This document shows positions 37,262 to 46,738 of a DNA stretch of 64,000 nt, one piece after another. The position numbers and the translations under genes were made by a program. This stretch comes from Xanthomonas hydrangeae (lineage in GTDB: Bacteria; Pseudomonadota; Gammaproteobacteria; Xanthomonadales; Xanthomonadaceae), in assembly GCA_905142475.1 (NCBI GenBank), contig LR990730.1, positions 3,534,001 through 3,598,000 on the forward strand, written 5' to 3'. The notes below the pieces were generated by a model. The model ran no database searches and was not told where the DNA came from. It was given only the letters and a program-made list of their open reading frames with translations. Within the stretch, counting starts at the first letter, position 1, and every line of letters starts with the position of its first letter.

Positions 37262-37361
37262 CTTGCCCGCCTACCGTCGCGGGACACGCCGCAAGTACGT
37301 CCGTGTAGGCTCTTACGCGGCATCCATGCCGCGTAAGGTCCCGCGACGGTAGGCGGGCAAG
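37262..37361 (-). repeat. nested palindromic element, type I, inverted
   Basis: Fully paired arms. It carries CCTACCG on the left and CGGTAGG on the right where other copies have CCCACCG and GGTGGG, a paired double change that keeps the stem. The inner hairpin and core are as in the other type I copies. Confidence 0.88.
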
Positions 37362-37499
37362 GACCAGTCAAGATGGTCGGTCTGCATGGTGCAAGCAATG
37401 CATGACGTTCGTTGCTTAGATAACGGCGTGTAAGATCATCTTCTCAATGCAGTCAGCGCAATGGGCAGGCTTTCAACAAAGCAACCTATAAACTTTCTG

Positions 37500-37605
37500 G
37501 TGCGGTGTCCTCACCGCTTGCGGGACCGTGTGGCGGCATGGATGCCGCCACCGAGCCTACATGGACGTACTTGCGGCGTGTCCCGCGAGCGGTGAGGGCA
37601 CCGCG
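37500..37605 (-). repeat. nested palindromic element, type II, inverted
   Basis: Essentially identical to the 37010 copy over 100 bp, including the GGTGCGGTGTCC entry and the exit CCGCGCGCTCGAC. With 37262-37361 it forms a third composite whose internal spacer is longer (138 bp). It ends 39 bp before the next gene. No gene lies within 36724-37644. Confidence 0.88.
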
Positions 37606-37644
37606 CGCTCGACCGACTCGGTTTTTGACTGCATCTAAACGCCA

Positions 37645-39012
37645 CTAACTCCGTTTGATCGATATTGCCGCCGGCTCAGGCGGCCGCTTGCTGCCGGCCA
37701 GCGGCCACTGATCTTCCACCACATTCTCCTCGGGCCTGGCGTATTGACGCAGCTGCACGCTCCGGCCATCGGCACCGGGCTGGAGTGGTCGCGCTTGTCC
37801 GCGCAGCGCTGGCGGCAAGCCGGCAAGGCGCTGCTCAAGTATCTGCGCATCGCTGGAATGATCCCGTAACCACAGCACTGCCGACAGCGCGCGCAATGCA
37901 GCCGCGGTGTCCTGGAGCTTGTGCTGATAATGCGCATAGTCAGGGCGTGCCACACCCGCCAACAGACACCCAACCGCATTGGCAATACACCCCATCGACA
38001 TAGTGTCCGGTACTGGAATCATTGCCTGCGGCACCGCTCGATCCTGCGCCAGCAAGGTCCGCACCGGCGCGCTACACGCCCAGGTGTAGGTCGGCGCCAT
38101 CAGCGCACGGGTACGCTCGTGGTCGAGCAGACGCAGCGAAAACCGCTCGTCCCAGGACAGGTCGGTTGCCGGGTCCTTGCGAACCTCTGTCTCGAGCATC
38201 GACAGCACCATCTGCGATTCACCGCGCAATGCGTTGCACAGCGAGACCTCATCGACCGCAAGCGGCGCGAATGCAGCGAGGCATTGCGCGGGCAATGGAT
38301 GCTGCGCCGGCAGCTCGGCCAGCATTTCAGCAAACAGATGCGCATTGGTACGCAGCATCGCCGCGCCAACCATCGGCATGATGAGGTTGTCGCCGCTGCG
38401 CAGCAGTACCCGCGCAACCCGTGCATCGGCGCAGACGCCCGCCAGCGCCTGCTCGGTGCGTCCTTGGACGAAGTCCAGCGCGTTGCCGGTCATCGACAGC
38501 TTGAACTGCGGCAGTATCGGTAGCGGGGCGGTGGCGCTGGGCGGGAACGGGCTGCGGTAATCTGCATAGCCGGCAAGATCGCGCAACTTGATCAACTGCG
38601 GCCTCTGTGCGGCTAGCGCGTCGGCATAGGCTTGCGGCCGTTGACGGATTCGATCCAGGCACCCGTCGTAGCGCGTACACAGTTCCGGGGCCGACGCAGG
38701 CCAATCCGGCCGGCGTGGATAGCGTGTGGCGGCGCTTTGCAACGGCATGCCGGCAGGCAGGCGTTCGAACCGCTGCACATCCTGCGCAAGCAGCGCCTCG
38801 CGCTGTGCATCCGGCACCGCGTACGGCAACGACCATAGCGCGACAAACATGTTGCGCCCACGCAGCGGCAGCGGCGGTTGACGCAGTTGCGCCAACGCCT
38901 GGCGTTGTGCCTCAGGAATCGGCCAGCGCGCGGAGATCGCGTACAGGGCAACCAGTAGGGCAACCAGAATGCAGAGCCCCAGCAGGGCCGACTTGAGGAA
39001 TCTGGCGAGCAT
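37645..39012 (-). CDS. membrane-anchored protein of unknown function
   Basis: 455 residues. ATG 39012 gives MLARFLKSALLGLCILVALL, a signal-anchor helix, so the bulk is probably periplasmic. The body is helical and includes an LPAGMPLQ-RYPRRPDWP segment, a Cys pair in CTRYDGCLDR, and NVFV-like strands such as RNMFVALWSLPYAV. No catalytic motif or known domain is recognised. The frame is long and uninterrupted, with family-like amino-acid composition rather than shadow-ORF bias. It is separated from its neighbour on the other strand by 155 bp, and its 3' end lies next to the repeat island. Confidence 0.65.
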   Translation of the reverse strand: MLARFLKSALLGLCILVALLVALYAISARWPIPEAQRQALAQLRQPPLPLRGRNMFVALWSLPYAVPDAQREALLAQDVQRFERLPAGMPLQSAATRYPRRPDWPASAPELCTRYDGCLDRIRQRPQAYADALAAQRPQLIKLRDLAGYADYRSPFPPSATAPLPILPQFKLSMTGNALDFVQGRTEQALAGVCADARVARVLLRSGDNLIMPMVGAAMLRTNAHLFAEMLAELPAQHPLPAQCLAAFAPLAVDEVSLCNALRGESQMVLSMLETEVRKDPATDLSWDERFSLRLLDHERTRALMAPTYTWACSAPVRTLLAQDRAVPQAMIPVPDTMSMGCIANAVGCLLAGVARPDYAHYQHKLQDTAAALRALSAVLWLRDHSSDAQILEQRLAGLPPALRGQARPLQPGADGRSVQLRQYARPEENVVEDQWPLAGSKRPPEPAAISIKRS

Positions 39013-39167
39013 GCGTTTGCAACCTTCCGTGGATGAACTGCGCCATCTTAGAGCGGCCGACACCGGCTCACGAGTGCCATAACGCATATGCGCACTTGCC
39101 GTCTCCCGGGCGAACAGGCACCGCCTCAGGTCTGCACCGGACCGGGCCGAGTGCCTACAATGCGCGG

Positions 39168-39842
39168 ATGTCCGAATCCCCCACTCCGCATCCCCGCCCT
39201 TCCCTGCAACGGGTCTTCCTGACCGGCTTGCTCACCCTGCTGCCGGTCTGGTTGACCTGGGTGGTGGTGAAGTTCGTGTTCTCACTGTTGTCGGGCATCA
39301 GTAGCCCGTGGGTGGTGCCGCTGTCCGAACGCATCGCCGCCTCGTTCCCCGATTATCTGGGCTGGATCAAGGCGCTGTGGGTGCAGAACACCATCGCGCT
39401 GATCGCCACCGTGGGCGTGATCCTGTTCGTCGGCATCCTGAGCCGGCGCGTGATCGGCCAGCGTCTGCTGCGCTGGTTCGAGGCGATCATGCGGCGCATC
39501 CCGCTGGCGAGCGTGGTGTACGACAGCGCGCGCAAATTGCTCGACATCCTGCAGACCCAGCCCGGCAGCACCCAGCGCGTGGTGCTGATCGACTTCCCGC
39601 ACCGGGACATGAAGTCGGTCGGTCTGGTCACGCGGGTGATCAAGGAACAGGGCACCGGCCGCGAGCTGGCAGCGGTGTACGTGCCGACCACACCCAACCC
39701 GACCTCCGGCTATCTGGAGATCGTGCCGGTGGAGCTGCTCACGCCCACCGACTGGAGCGTGGACCAGGCGATGAGCTTCATCATCTCCGGCGGCGCAGTG
39801 GCGCCCGAATCGGTTCCCTTTACCCGTACCGCGGATCGCTAA
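39168..39842 (+). CDS. DUF502 family membrane protein
   Basis: 224 residues. Two membrane helices near the N-terminus (VFLTGLLTLLPVWLTWVVVKF and LWVQNTIALIATVGVILFVG) precede a soluble domain with the family's RIPLASVVYDSARKLLD, VVLIDFPHRDMKSVGLVT, VYVPTTPNPTSGY and AMSFIISGGA motifs, all intact. DUF502 proteins are widespread in bacteria and plants without a defined reaction. It is followed at 4 nt by the queuosine-precursor transporter, so the two are likely co-transcribed. Confidence 0.88.
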   Translation: MSESPTPHPRPSLQRVFLTGLLTLLPVWLTWVVVKFVFSLLSGISSPWVVPLSERIAASFPDYLGWIKALWVQNTIALIATVGVILFVGILSRRVIGQRLLRWFEAIMRRIPLASVVYDSARKLLDILQTQPGSTQRVVLIDFPHRDMKSVGLVTRVIKEQGTGRELAAVYVPTTPNPTSGYLEIVPVELLTPTDWSVDQAMSFIISGGAVAPESVPFTRTADR

Positions 39843-39846
39843 AGCC

Positions 39847-40623
39847 ATGACACAGGTGCGCACCCTCGACGATCGTGCGGTTCGCCTGTTCATTGCGCTC
39901 GCCGCATTCTTCTGCGTCAACGCGGCATTGGCCGAGCTCATCGGGGTCAAGATCTTCGCGCTGGAGGACACCCTCGGCATCGCGCCGTTGAACTGGAACC
40001 TGTTCGGCCAGACCGGCTCGCTCAGCTTCACCGCCGGCACCTTGCTGTGGCCAGTGGTGTTCATCATGACCGACACCATCAACGAGTTCTTCGGCAGCCG
40101 CGGGGTGCGTTTCATCTCGTGGGTGGCGGTGGCGCTGATCGGCTACGGCTTCGTGTTCGCGTTCGCCGCCATCGCATTGGCGCCGGCGGCTTGGTGGGTC
40201 ACGGCGGCGCAGAGCCAGGGCGTGCCCGACTACCAGGCCGCCTTTGCAGCGGTGTTCGGCCAGGGGCTGTGGACGATCGGCGGCTCGCTGGTGGCCTTCC
40301 TGTTCGGCCAGTTGATCGATGTGTCGGTGTTCCATCGCATCCGCCGCGCCACCGGCGAAAAGCACGTGTGGCTGCGCGCCACCGGCTCCACGGCGGTGTC
40401 GCAGTTGGTGGACAGCTTCGTGGTGATCTACATCGCCTTCGTGCTCGGCCCGCAGCATTGGTCTACCGACCAGTTCCTGGCGGTGAGCACGCTCAACTAC
40501 GTCTACAAAATGGGCTTTGCGATCGCATTGATCCCGCTGCTGTATCTGGCGCGCCGCGCCATCGGCGCATACCTGGGCGCCGAGCGCGCCGAGCAACTGC
40601 GCGAAGAAGCCGCCGCCGGCTGA
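39847..40623 (+). CDS. yhhQ: queuosine precursor transporter (YhhQ/VUT family)
   Basis: 258 residues, six or seven membrane helices. It shows the family marks IMTDTINEFFGSRGVR near residue 75-90, the GQLIDVSVFH motif and the terminal YVYKMGFAIALIPLLYL. In E. coli YhhQ imports preQ0/preQ1 for queuosine modification of tRNA. No preQ1 riboswitch is possible here because only 4 nt separate it from the preceding gene. Queuosine-pathway enzymes are not in the window. Confidence 0.85.
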   Translation: MTQVRTLDDRAVRLFIALAAFFCVNAALAELIGVKIFALEDTLGIAPLNWNLFGQTGSLSFTAGTLLWPVVFIMTDTINEFFGSRGVRFISWVAVALIGYGFVFAFAAIALAPAAWWVTAAQSQGVPDYQAAFAAVFGQGLWTIGGSLVAFLFGQLIDVSVFHRIRRATGEKHVWLRATGSTAVSQLVDSFVVIYIAFVLGPQHWSTDQFLAVSTLNYVYKMGFAIALIPLLYLARRAIGAYLGAERAEQLREEAAAG

Positions 40624-40844
40624 CAACGCAAAAACCTGCCGGCCGCAGCGCTGCCAGGCGAGGACCGGCGCCCGTGGCGGTGGCTTCCACTCGGCCTCAT
40701 CGATCATGCATGTCGCCGGGCTGACGATCGCTCGCTGCGTTTACCGATCATGCAACGCCCGCAGCGACCGCCCATCGAAATTTTGTTCAATCCGTCGCCG
40801 CGCTCGCTGGCCATGCTGTTGCGCCCCGCTATGGATTCCGTGCC

Positions 40845-41447
40845 ATGGACCATCTTGTCGCAATGGCCAGCTTCGCGCTGGTGTGCTCGATTTCGCCCGG
40901 GCCGGTCAACCTGGTGGCGCTGAGCACCGGCGCCAGCGCCGGCGCGCGTGCCGGGCACGGCCATGTGATCGGCGCCACCGTCGGCTTCGTCGCGCTGCTG
41001 TTGCTGGTGGGCATGGGACTGCAGCAGGTGCTGCTGCGCTGGCCGCTGCTCGGCCGTGCATTGCATCTGGCCGGGGTGGCGTTTCTGCTCTACATGGCCT
41101 GGCGCCTGCTGCGCGACGATGGCGTCATCCAGACCGCCGGGGCGCGCCCGGCGGCCTCGTTCTGGACCGGTGCGGCGATGCAATGGCTCAACCCCAAGGC
41201 CTGGTTGGCGGCGACCTCCGGCGTTGCCCTGTATGCGACGGCAGGCACCACGCAACTGGCGGGTTTTGCGGCGTTGTATGCGCTGATCTGCTATCCCTCG
41301 CTGGGGTGCTGGTTGCTGGCCGGCGCCGTGCTGCGGCGGCATGTGCAGGTGCCAAGGCAGCTGCGGCGGTTGAACCGGGTGCTGGCCGCGCTGCTGGTGC
41401 TGAGCGCGGTCTATCTGTTGCTGGAATGGGGCACGGCATTGCGGTAA
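40845..41447 (+). CDS. LysE family amino acid exporter
   Basis: 200 residues with about six membrane helices. It has the LysE/RhtB signature SPGPVNLVALSTGASAG close to the N-terminus and the mid-protein QWLNPKAWL motif. The family exports amino acids or homoserine lactone-like compounds; the substrate here is not known. Its 3' end overlaps an AraC regulator on the opposite strand by 37 nt, suggesting joint control. The 221-bp upstream gap contains a direct repeat of CGATCATGCA at 40701 and 40745 but no other feature. Confidence 0.88.
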   Translation: MDHLVAMASFALVCSISPGPVNLVALSTGASAGARAGHGHVIGATVGFVALLLLVGMGLQQVLLRWPLLGRALHLAGVAFLLYMAWRLLRDDGVIQTAGARPAASFWTGAAMQWLNPKAWLAATSGVALYATAGTTQLAGFAALYALICYPSLGCWLLAGAVLRRHVQVPRQLRRLNRVLAALLVLSAVYLLLEWGTALR

Positions 41448-42283
41448 CGCCCTGGCGTCACCGCCCAGGCACGTTTGAAGCTGCGCTGCAGATGCGCCTG
41501 GTCGGCGTAGCCATGCGCGTAGGCGACCTCGGCAATGTCACCTCCGCGCCGCAAGGCCTCGCGCGCGCGCTGGAAACGGCAATCCAGCAGATACGCATGC
41601 GGAGTCAGCCCGTGCGCTTGACGGAAGCCGCGAATCAAGCGCGGTGCCGGCATCCCGGCCAGCGTGCACAGCTCGCGTAGCGAAACCGCACGCGCATGGT
41701 GGGTCTGCAGATACTCGGCCACCCGCTGCATCGGCCCGGTATCGACCGCGAGCGCACGACTGATCGGCTCCACATGCAGATGCAGCCGCGCCACGAACGC
41801 GATCAACGCACTCTCGCGTGCCAGCGCATCGGCGTTGCCATCGGTCAATACGGCATGCATGCGCTCGAAGGCGGTATAGGCTGCCGGGGTCTGGCACAGC
41901 GGCGCTGCCAACATGTGCACATCCGCATTGGCGGCCAGGCCGAGTGCGCGTTGTTGTTCGCGCAGCCACGCCACGTCCAGATACAGCATGCGGAACGACC
42001 AGTCCTGCTGCTGATCCGGATTGCAGGCATGCACATCGCCAGGGTTGATCAGGGTCAGCGACCGCGCGCCCACCTGCGCTTGCATGCGTCCATTGCGATA
42101 GCGCGCCAGCCCGCGATCGATCGCGCCCACCGACCATTGCTCATGCGTATGCGCGGCATAACACAGGCTGCGGCTGTTGATCACCTGGCGCAGTTCGACG
42201 AAGGGCAACGCCGGATCGCGCCAGAAGCCCTGCCCACCCTGCACGGGCAGCTGCGTCCCGCATGTCGATTCATTCCTTGGCAT
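41411..42283 (-). CDS. AraC family transcriptional regulator
   Basis: 290 residues. An N-terminal cupin-like sensor domain (QVINSRSLCYAAHTHEQWSVG, LINPGDVHACNP) is followed by two helix-turn-helix motifs in the last 100 residues (SLRELCTLAGMPAPRLIRGF; DIAEVAYAHGYADQAHLQR then the FKRAWAVTPGRYR end). The start MPRNEST is chosen because upstream codons give an unrelated composition. Members of this subgroup sit next to LysE exporters and respond to the exported amino acid, which fits the convergent LysE gene. Confidence 0.9.
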   Translation of the reverse strand: MPRNESTCGTQLPVQGGQGFWRDPALPFVELRQVINSRSLCYAAHTHEQWSVGAIDRGLARYRNGRMQAQVGARSLTLINPGDVHACNPDQQQDWSFRMLYLDVAWLREQQRALGLAANADVHMLAAPLCQTPAAYTAFERMHAVLTDGNADALARESALIAFVARLHLHVEPISRALAVDTGPMQRVAEYLQTHHARAVSLRELCTLAGMPAPRLIRGFRQAHGLTPHAYLLDCRFQRAREALRRGGDIAEVAYAHGYADQAHLQRSFKRAWAVTPGRYRNAVPHSSNR

Positions 42284-42434
42284 ATGCGCAAGCCTATCGC
42301 ACTGCAACATGCCTGCGTGCTGCAGGCGTGCGCAGCGGGCTTCATGAATTCCAGGCGCGCCCCGTGTGCCGCATGGGTGGCCGGAACGGTGCGGATCGGG
42401 CAAGCTCCCCGCTCGCTTGTTCCCGGAGCCGGTA

Positions 42435-44375
42435 ATGCCCCTCAGCTTTTCCCGCCTGCTGTCCCTGGCCCTGGCCGCCGTGCTGAGCCTGTCAGTGGCA
42501 GCGCCCGCCGATGCGGCCAAGAAGAAAACCGGCAAGGCACAGACCACGCAAACCCGCGCCAAGGCGAGCAAGGGCAAGAAGACCGCCAAGCCGGCGGCCA
42601 AGACCACCAAGGCCACCAAGGGTGGCAAAGCCGCCAAGCCCAGGCCGCGTGCCGTGGCCGCACCGGTGGTGCTGACCAAGGCGCAGCAGCTCAATTTGCT
42701 CTACGACCAGTACTGGGATGCCTCGCTCAAGCTCAACCCGCTGCAGGCCACCTTCCAGGGCGAGACCCGCTACAACGACCAGTTGCCCAACTTCCTGTCG
42801 CCGGCGTTCCGGCAGCAGTCGCATGACTTCACCGTGCTGTGGCTGGGCAAGGCCGAGGCGCTGGGGCCGGACGGGCTGAGCGGGCAGGACCTGCTGAGCT
42901 ACCAGATCTTCGTGCGCGATGCGCGCAGCGCACTGGCGGCCGAGCAGTTCCCCAGCTGGATGCTGCCGATCAACCAGTTCTACAACATCGCCAGCATCGC
43001 GGTGGTGCTGGGCTCGGGCACCGGTGCGCAGCCGTTCAAGACGGTCAAGGACTACGACAACTGGTCGCGGCGCGCGGTGGGCATCCCGGAGCTGTTCGAC
43101 CAGGCCATCACCAACATGCGCGCCGGCATGCAGGCCGGCGTGGTGCAGCCGAAGGTATTGATGCAGAAGGTGCTGCCGCAGCTGGACGCGATCATCGCGC
43201 GCAATGCCGAAGACAGCCTGTTCTGGGGCCCGGTGCGCAACCTGCCGGCAGACATGCCCGAGGCCGACAAGCAGCGCATCACCGCCGAGTACAAGCGGCT
43301 GATCGAAGTGCGGATCATGCCGGCGTATCGGGCACTGCGCGGCTTCATCGCCACCGAGTACCTGCCGGCCTGCCGCGACACCGACGGCCTGACCGCGCTG
43401 CCCAATGGCGCGGCCTGGTACGCCTACGACGTGCGCCAGAGCACCACCTCCGAGCTGACCCCGGAGCAGATCCATCAGGTCGGGCTGGACGAGGTGGCGC
43501 GCCTGCAGGGCGAGATCGCCGCGCTGGCCAAGCAGGTCAAGTTCCGCGGCAACCTGCCCAAGTTCTACAAGTTCATGCAGACCGACAGGCGCTTCGCGTT
43601 CCGTAGCGACACCGAATTGCTGGGTTATTACCGTGGGCTGCAGGGCCGCGTACAGCTGGCGGTGCCGCGCCTGTTCAATGTCCAGGGCATGCCTGCGCTG
43701 GAAGTGCGTGTGGTGGAAGCGCAGCGCGCGCAAGCGGCCGCCAGTGGCTCGTACATGCGCCCCAACGGCGACGGCAGCACGCCGGGCATCTTCTACGTCA
43801 ACACCTCCGACCTGCCCTCGCGCAAGACCTGGGAGGCCGAGAGCCTGTATCTGCACGAGGCCATTCCCGGCCACCATTTCCAGCTCGGGCTGCAGCAGCA
43901 GCTGACCGATCTGCCCAAGTTCCGCCGCCTGGGCGGCGAGACGGCGTATATCGAAGGCTGGGGCCTGTACGCCGAGTCGCTGGGGCGCGAGCTGGGGCTG
44001 TATCAGGATCCGTACAACACCTACGGCTATCTGCAGAACGCGCTATGGCGCTCGATTCGTCTGGTGGCCGACACCGGCCTGCACAGCAAGGGCTGGAGCC
44101 GCACCCAGGCGATCGATTACATGCTGGACAACTCGGGCATGAGCCGCACCGATGCCGAAGCCGAGGTGGACCGCTACATGGCCATCCCCGGCCAGGCGCT
44201 GGCCTACAAGGTCGGCGAGATGAAGATCGCGCAGCTGCGCGAACAGGCGCAGCGCGAATTGGGCCCACGCTTCGACGTGCGCGCCTTCCACACCGAAGTG
44301 CTCAAGGACGGCTCGGTGCCGCTGGAGATCCTGCAGGACAAGATCCAGCGCTGGATCGCCACGCAAAAAGGCTGA
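42435..44375 (+). CDS. DUF885 family secreted metallopeptidase-like protein
   Basis: 646 residues. Signal peptide (LLSLALAAVLSLSVAAPADA) followed by a 45-residue Lys/Thr/Ala-rich basic linker. The DUF885 domain starts near LLYDQYWDASLKLNP and ends at the terminus. A zinc-type motif HEAIPGHHFQ is present, with a distant Glu in GGETAYIEGWGLYAE, the thermolysin-like arrangement of the family. A periplasmic or envelope peptidase is likely; the substrate is unknown. It ends 6 nt from the convergent mmuM. Confidence 0.82.
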   Translation: MPLSFSRLLSLALAAVLSLSVAAPADAAKKKTGKAQTTQTRAKASKGKKTAKPAAKTTKATKGGKAAKPRPRAVAAPVVLTKAQQLNLLYDQYWDASLKLNPLQATFQGETRYNDQLPNFLSPAFRQQSHDFTVLWLGKAEALGPDGLSGQDLLSYQIFVRDARSALAAEQFPSWMLPINQFYNIASIAVVLGSGTGAQPFKTVKDYDNWSRRAVGIPELFDQAITNMRAGMQAGVVQPKVLMQKVLPQLDAIIARNAEDSLFWGPVRNLPADMPEADKQRITAEYKRLIEVRIMPAYRALRGFIATEYLPACRDTDGLTALPNGAAWYAYDVRQSTTSELTPEQIHQVGLDEVARLQGEIAALAKQVKFRGNLPKFYKFMQTDRRFAFRSDTELLGYYRGLQGRVQLAVPRLFNVQGMPALEVRVVEAQRAQAAASGSYMRPNGDGSTPGIFYVNTSDLPSRKTWEAESLYLHEAIPGHHFQLGLQQQLTDLPKFRRLGGETAYIEGWGLYAESLGRELGLYQDPYNTYGYLQNALWRSIRLVADTGLHSKGWSRTQAIDYMLDNSGMSRTDAEAEVDRYMAIPGQALAYKVGEMKIAQLREQAQRELGPRFDVRAFHTEVLKDGSVPLEILQDKIQRWIATQKG

Positions 44376-44381
44376 GGCCGC

Positions 44382-45344
44382 TCAGTCCGCCGCGCGCGCA
44401 GCCGCCAACGCGGCGATGTCGCGCGGCGTGGTGCGACAGCAACCGCCGATCAACCGCGCGCCGGCCGCCAGCCACTGCGCGTGCTGGTCGGCCAAGCTGC
44501 ATGCCGTCGTGCTGCCTGCGTGCCAGCGCTTGTCGCCGGCATCGTAGTGCTCGCCCGAATTGGGATACACCACCAGCGGCAGCGCTGTCAGTGCAGAGAG
44601 GGTCTGCAATGCGGCGGTGACGTGTTCCAGCGCGATGCAGTTGATGCCCACTGCGATCACCTGCTTGCAGACATCCAGCGCCGGGATGACCTGTGCCAAC
44701 GGCGTGCCATCGCTCAGATGTGCAGCATCGCGCAAGGTGAAGGAAAACCATGCATGCAGCTGTGGAAATTCTTCCAGCAGCAGGCGCAGCGCGATGATCT
44801 CGTTGGCCGACGGCAGCGTCTCGCAAGCCAGCACATCCACGCCCGCCTCGGCCAGCGCGGCGATGCGCGGGCGATGAAAGTCCATCAGTTGCGCCAGCGG
44901 CAGAGCGTAGTCGCCGCGGTATTCCGAACCATCTGCCAGATACGCGCCGTATGGCCCGACCGAACCGGCCACCCATAGCGGCGCGTCCTGTGGATGGGCA
45001 AGCAGATGATCGGTGCGCGCCTGCGCGGCCAAGGCCACGCTGCGTGCGATCAGCGCTTGCGACTGCGCCAGGTCCAGCCCGCGCGCGGCAAAGCCCAACG
45101 GCGTGGCCTGGTAGCTGGCGGTGATGGCGCACTGCGCACCGGCGGCGAAGTAGTCGCGATGCACCTGATAGATCAGCTCCGGCTGCTCCATCAGCACGCG
45201 CGCCGACCACAGCGCATCGTTGAGATCGCAGCCGCGTTGTTCCAGTTCGGTAGCGAGCGCGCCATCGAGCAGCACATAGCCGTCGTGCTGCAGGGCCTGG
45301 CTGAAAGGTGCGTCGGCACGCGGCCGGCGGGGAAGATTCGTCAT
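44382..45344 (-). CDS. mmuM: homocysteine S-methyltransferase
   Basis: Makes methionine from homocysteine using S-methylmethionine (or SAM) as methyl donor. 320 residues. The zinc-binding cysteines are intact: Cys236 in GINC and Cys302-Cys303 in GGCCRTTP. Other family motifs are [19 protein letters not shown] at the N-terminus and [17 protein letters not shown]. The gene overlaps the permease upstream by 4 nt (ATGA), the mmuP-mmuM arrangement of E. coli. Methylmethionine is abundant in plants, which fits a plant-associated host. Confidence 0.93.
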   Translation of the reverse strand: MTNLPRRPRADAPFSQALQHDGYVLLDGALATELEQRGCDLNDALWSARVLMEQPELIYQVHRDYFAAGAQCAITASYQATPLGFAARGLDLAQSQALIARSVALAAQARTDHLLAHPQDAPLWVAGSVGPYGAYLADGSEYRGDYALPLAQLMDFHRPRIAALAEAGVDVLACETLPSANEIIALRLLLEEFPQLHAWFSFTLRDAAHLSDGTPLAQVIPALDVCKQVIAVGINCIALEHVTAALQTLSALTALPLVVYPNSGEHYDAGDKRWHAGSTTACSLADQHAQWLAAGARLIGGCCRTTPRDIAALAAARAAD

Positions 45345-46738
45345 GCGTGCTGTCTCCGGATCGCAAGCCATTGCGTGAGTGCATAGGCGCCGTAGCACAG
45401 CGCCACAAACGGGATGCCGCACCACAGCGCGATGCGTTGCTGCGGATCGAATGCCAGCCCGATACAGGCCAGCAGACACAGCGAAAACCCCAGGATCGGC
45501 GTCCACGGATACCACGGCGCGCGATACGCCAGGCTTTCCAGCGCGATGCCGTCGCGCAGCAGCTGGCGGCGAAAGAAATAGTGGGAGGCGCAGATGCTCA
45601 GCCACACCACCACGACCGCAAAGCCTGACACCGCCGAGATCGCCACGAACACCGTGTCGGCCGCGTACACGCCGGTGAGCAGCGCCAACAGCCCACCGAG
45701 CATGCTCAACGCCAATGCCGGCAACGGGATGCCGCGCCGGGTCAGGCGCGCCAGCTGCGCCGGCAGCGTGCCTTCGTTGGCCAGCGACCACAGCATGCGC
45801 GCGGCTGCGTACAGGCCGGAATTGGCCGCCGACAGGATCGCGGTGAGGATCACTGCATTCAAGATGTCGGCCGCATACGGAATGCCCAGCAATTCAAACG
45901 CGCGCACGAATGGGCTGGTCTCCACTGCTGCCTGCTCGGCCGGTAACAGTGCGGCCAGCACCAGCACGGTGCCGACGAACAACACCACCAACCGGACCAG
46001 CGTGGTGCGGATCGCCAGCGGAATCGCGCGCGCCGGCTGCGCAGTTTCGCCGGCGGCAACGCCGATCAATTCGGTGCCGGAAAAGGTGAAATTCACCGCC
46101 ACCATCGTCATCAGAATCGGCAAGGTGCCCTGCGCAAACCAGCCATCGGCGCGCAGGTGGCGCAGCCCCGGCGCGGACGAGCCATCGGCTAACGGCAACA
46201 CGCCGATCACTGCCGCACCGCCGAGCACGATGAACACCAAAATGGTGATCACCTTGATCAAGGAAAACCAGAACTCGCCTTCGGCAAACCAACGCGCGGA
46301 CACCGTGTTCAAGCTGAAGATCAGTGCGCAGAACAACAGACACCACGGCCATGCCGGGCTGTGCGGAAACCAGTACTGCATGCAGAACGCAGCAGCGGTC
46401 AGGCTCGATCCCAACGCCACCGTCCAGGTCAGCCAATACAACCACGCCACCACGTAGCCGGTGGCCGGCCCGAGATAGCGCGCGGCATACACGTGAAAGG
46501 CACCGGTCTGCGGCATCGCAACCGCCAGCTCGCCCAGGCATTGCATCACCAGATACACCACCAATGCGCCGATCAGATACGCGATCACCGTGCCCAACGC
46601 ACCGGTGCTGGCGATGATGTAACCGGTGTTGAAGAACAACCCGGTGCCGATCACACCGCCCAGCGACAGCATCACCAGATGGCGCACCTGCATGCTGCGC
46701 TGGAACTGCGGTGCGGCGTTGGAGGGGGGTTCGGGCAT
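45341..46738 (-). CDS. mmuP: S-methylmethionine permease (amino acid permease family)
   Basis: 465 residues, about 12 membrane helices, APC superfamily. N-terminal marks [20 protein letters not shown] and [14 protein letters not shown], then the helix-8 region [18 protein letters not shown] and a later helix pair. The specific substrate is inferred from coupling to mmuM. A start at 46738 follows a GGAGGGGGG tract (minus strand reads less clearly as a ribosome binding site). It is divergent from the VOC protein gene across 413 bp. Confidence 0.85.
   Translation of the reverse strand: MPEPPSNAAPQFQRSMQVRHLVMLSLGGVIGTGLFFNTGYIIASTGALGTVIAYLIGALVVYLVMQCLGELAVAMPQTGAFHVYAARYLGPATGYVVAWLYWLTWTVALGSSLTAAAFCMQYWFPHSPAWPWCLLFCALIFSLNTVSARWFAEGEFWFSLIKVITILVFIVLGGAAVIGVLPLADGSSAPGLRHLRADGWFAQGTLPILMTMVAVNFTFSGTELIGVAAGETAQPARAIPLAIRTTLVRLVVLFVGTVLVLAALLPAEQAAVETSPFVRAFELLGIPYAADILNAVILTAILSAANSGLYAAARMLWSLANEGTLPAQLARLTRRGIPLPALALSMLGGLLALLTGVYAADTVFVAISAVSGFAVVVVWLSICASHYFFRRQLLRDGIALESLAYRAPWYPWTPILGFSLCLLACIGLAFDPQQRIALWCGIPFVALCYGAYALTQWLAIRRQHA

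Noticed and set aside
40701-40754. Direct repeat CGATCATGCA upstream of the LysE gene as an operator
   Set aside because: Two 10-bp copies 44 bp apart, not on a clear promoter; could be chance.
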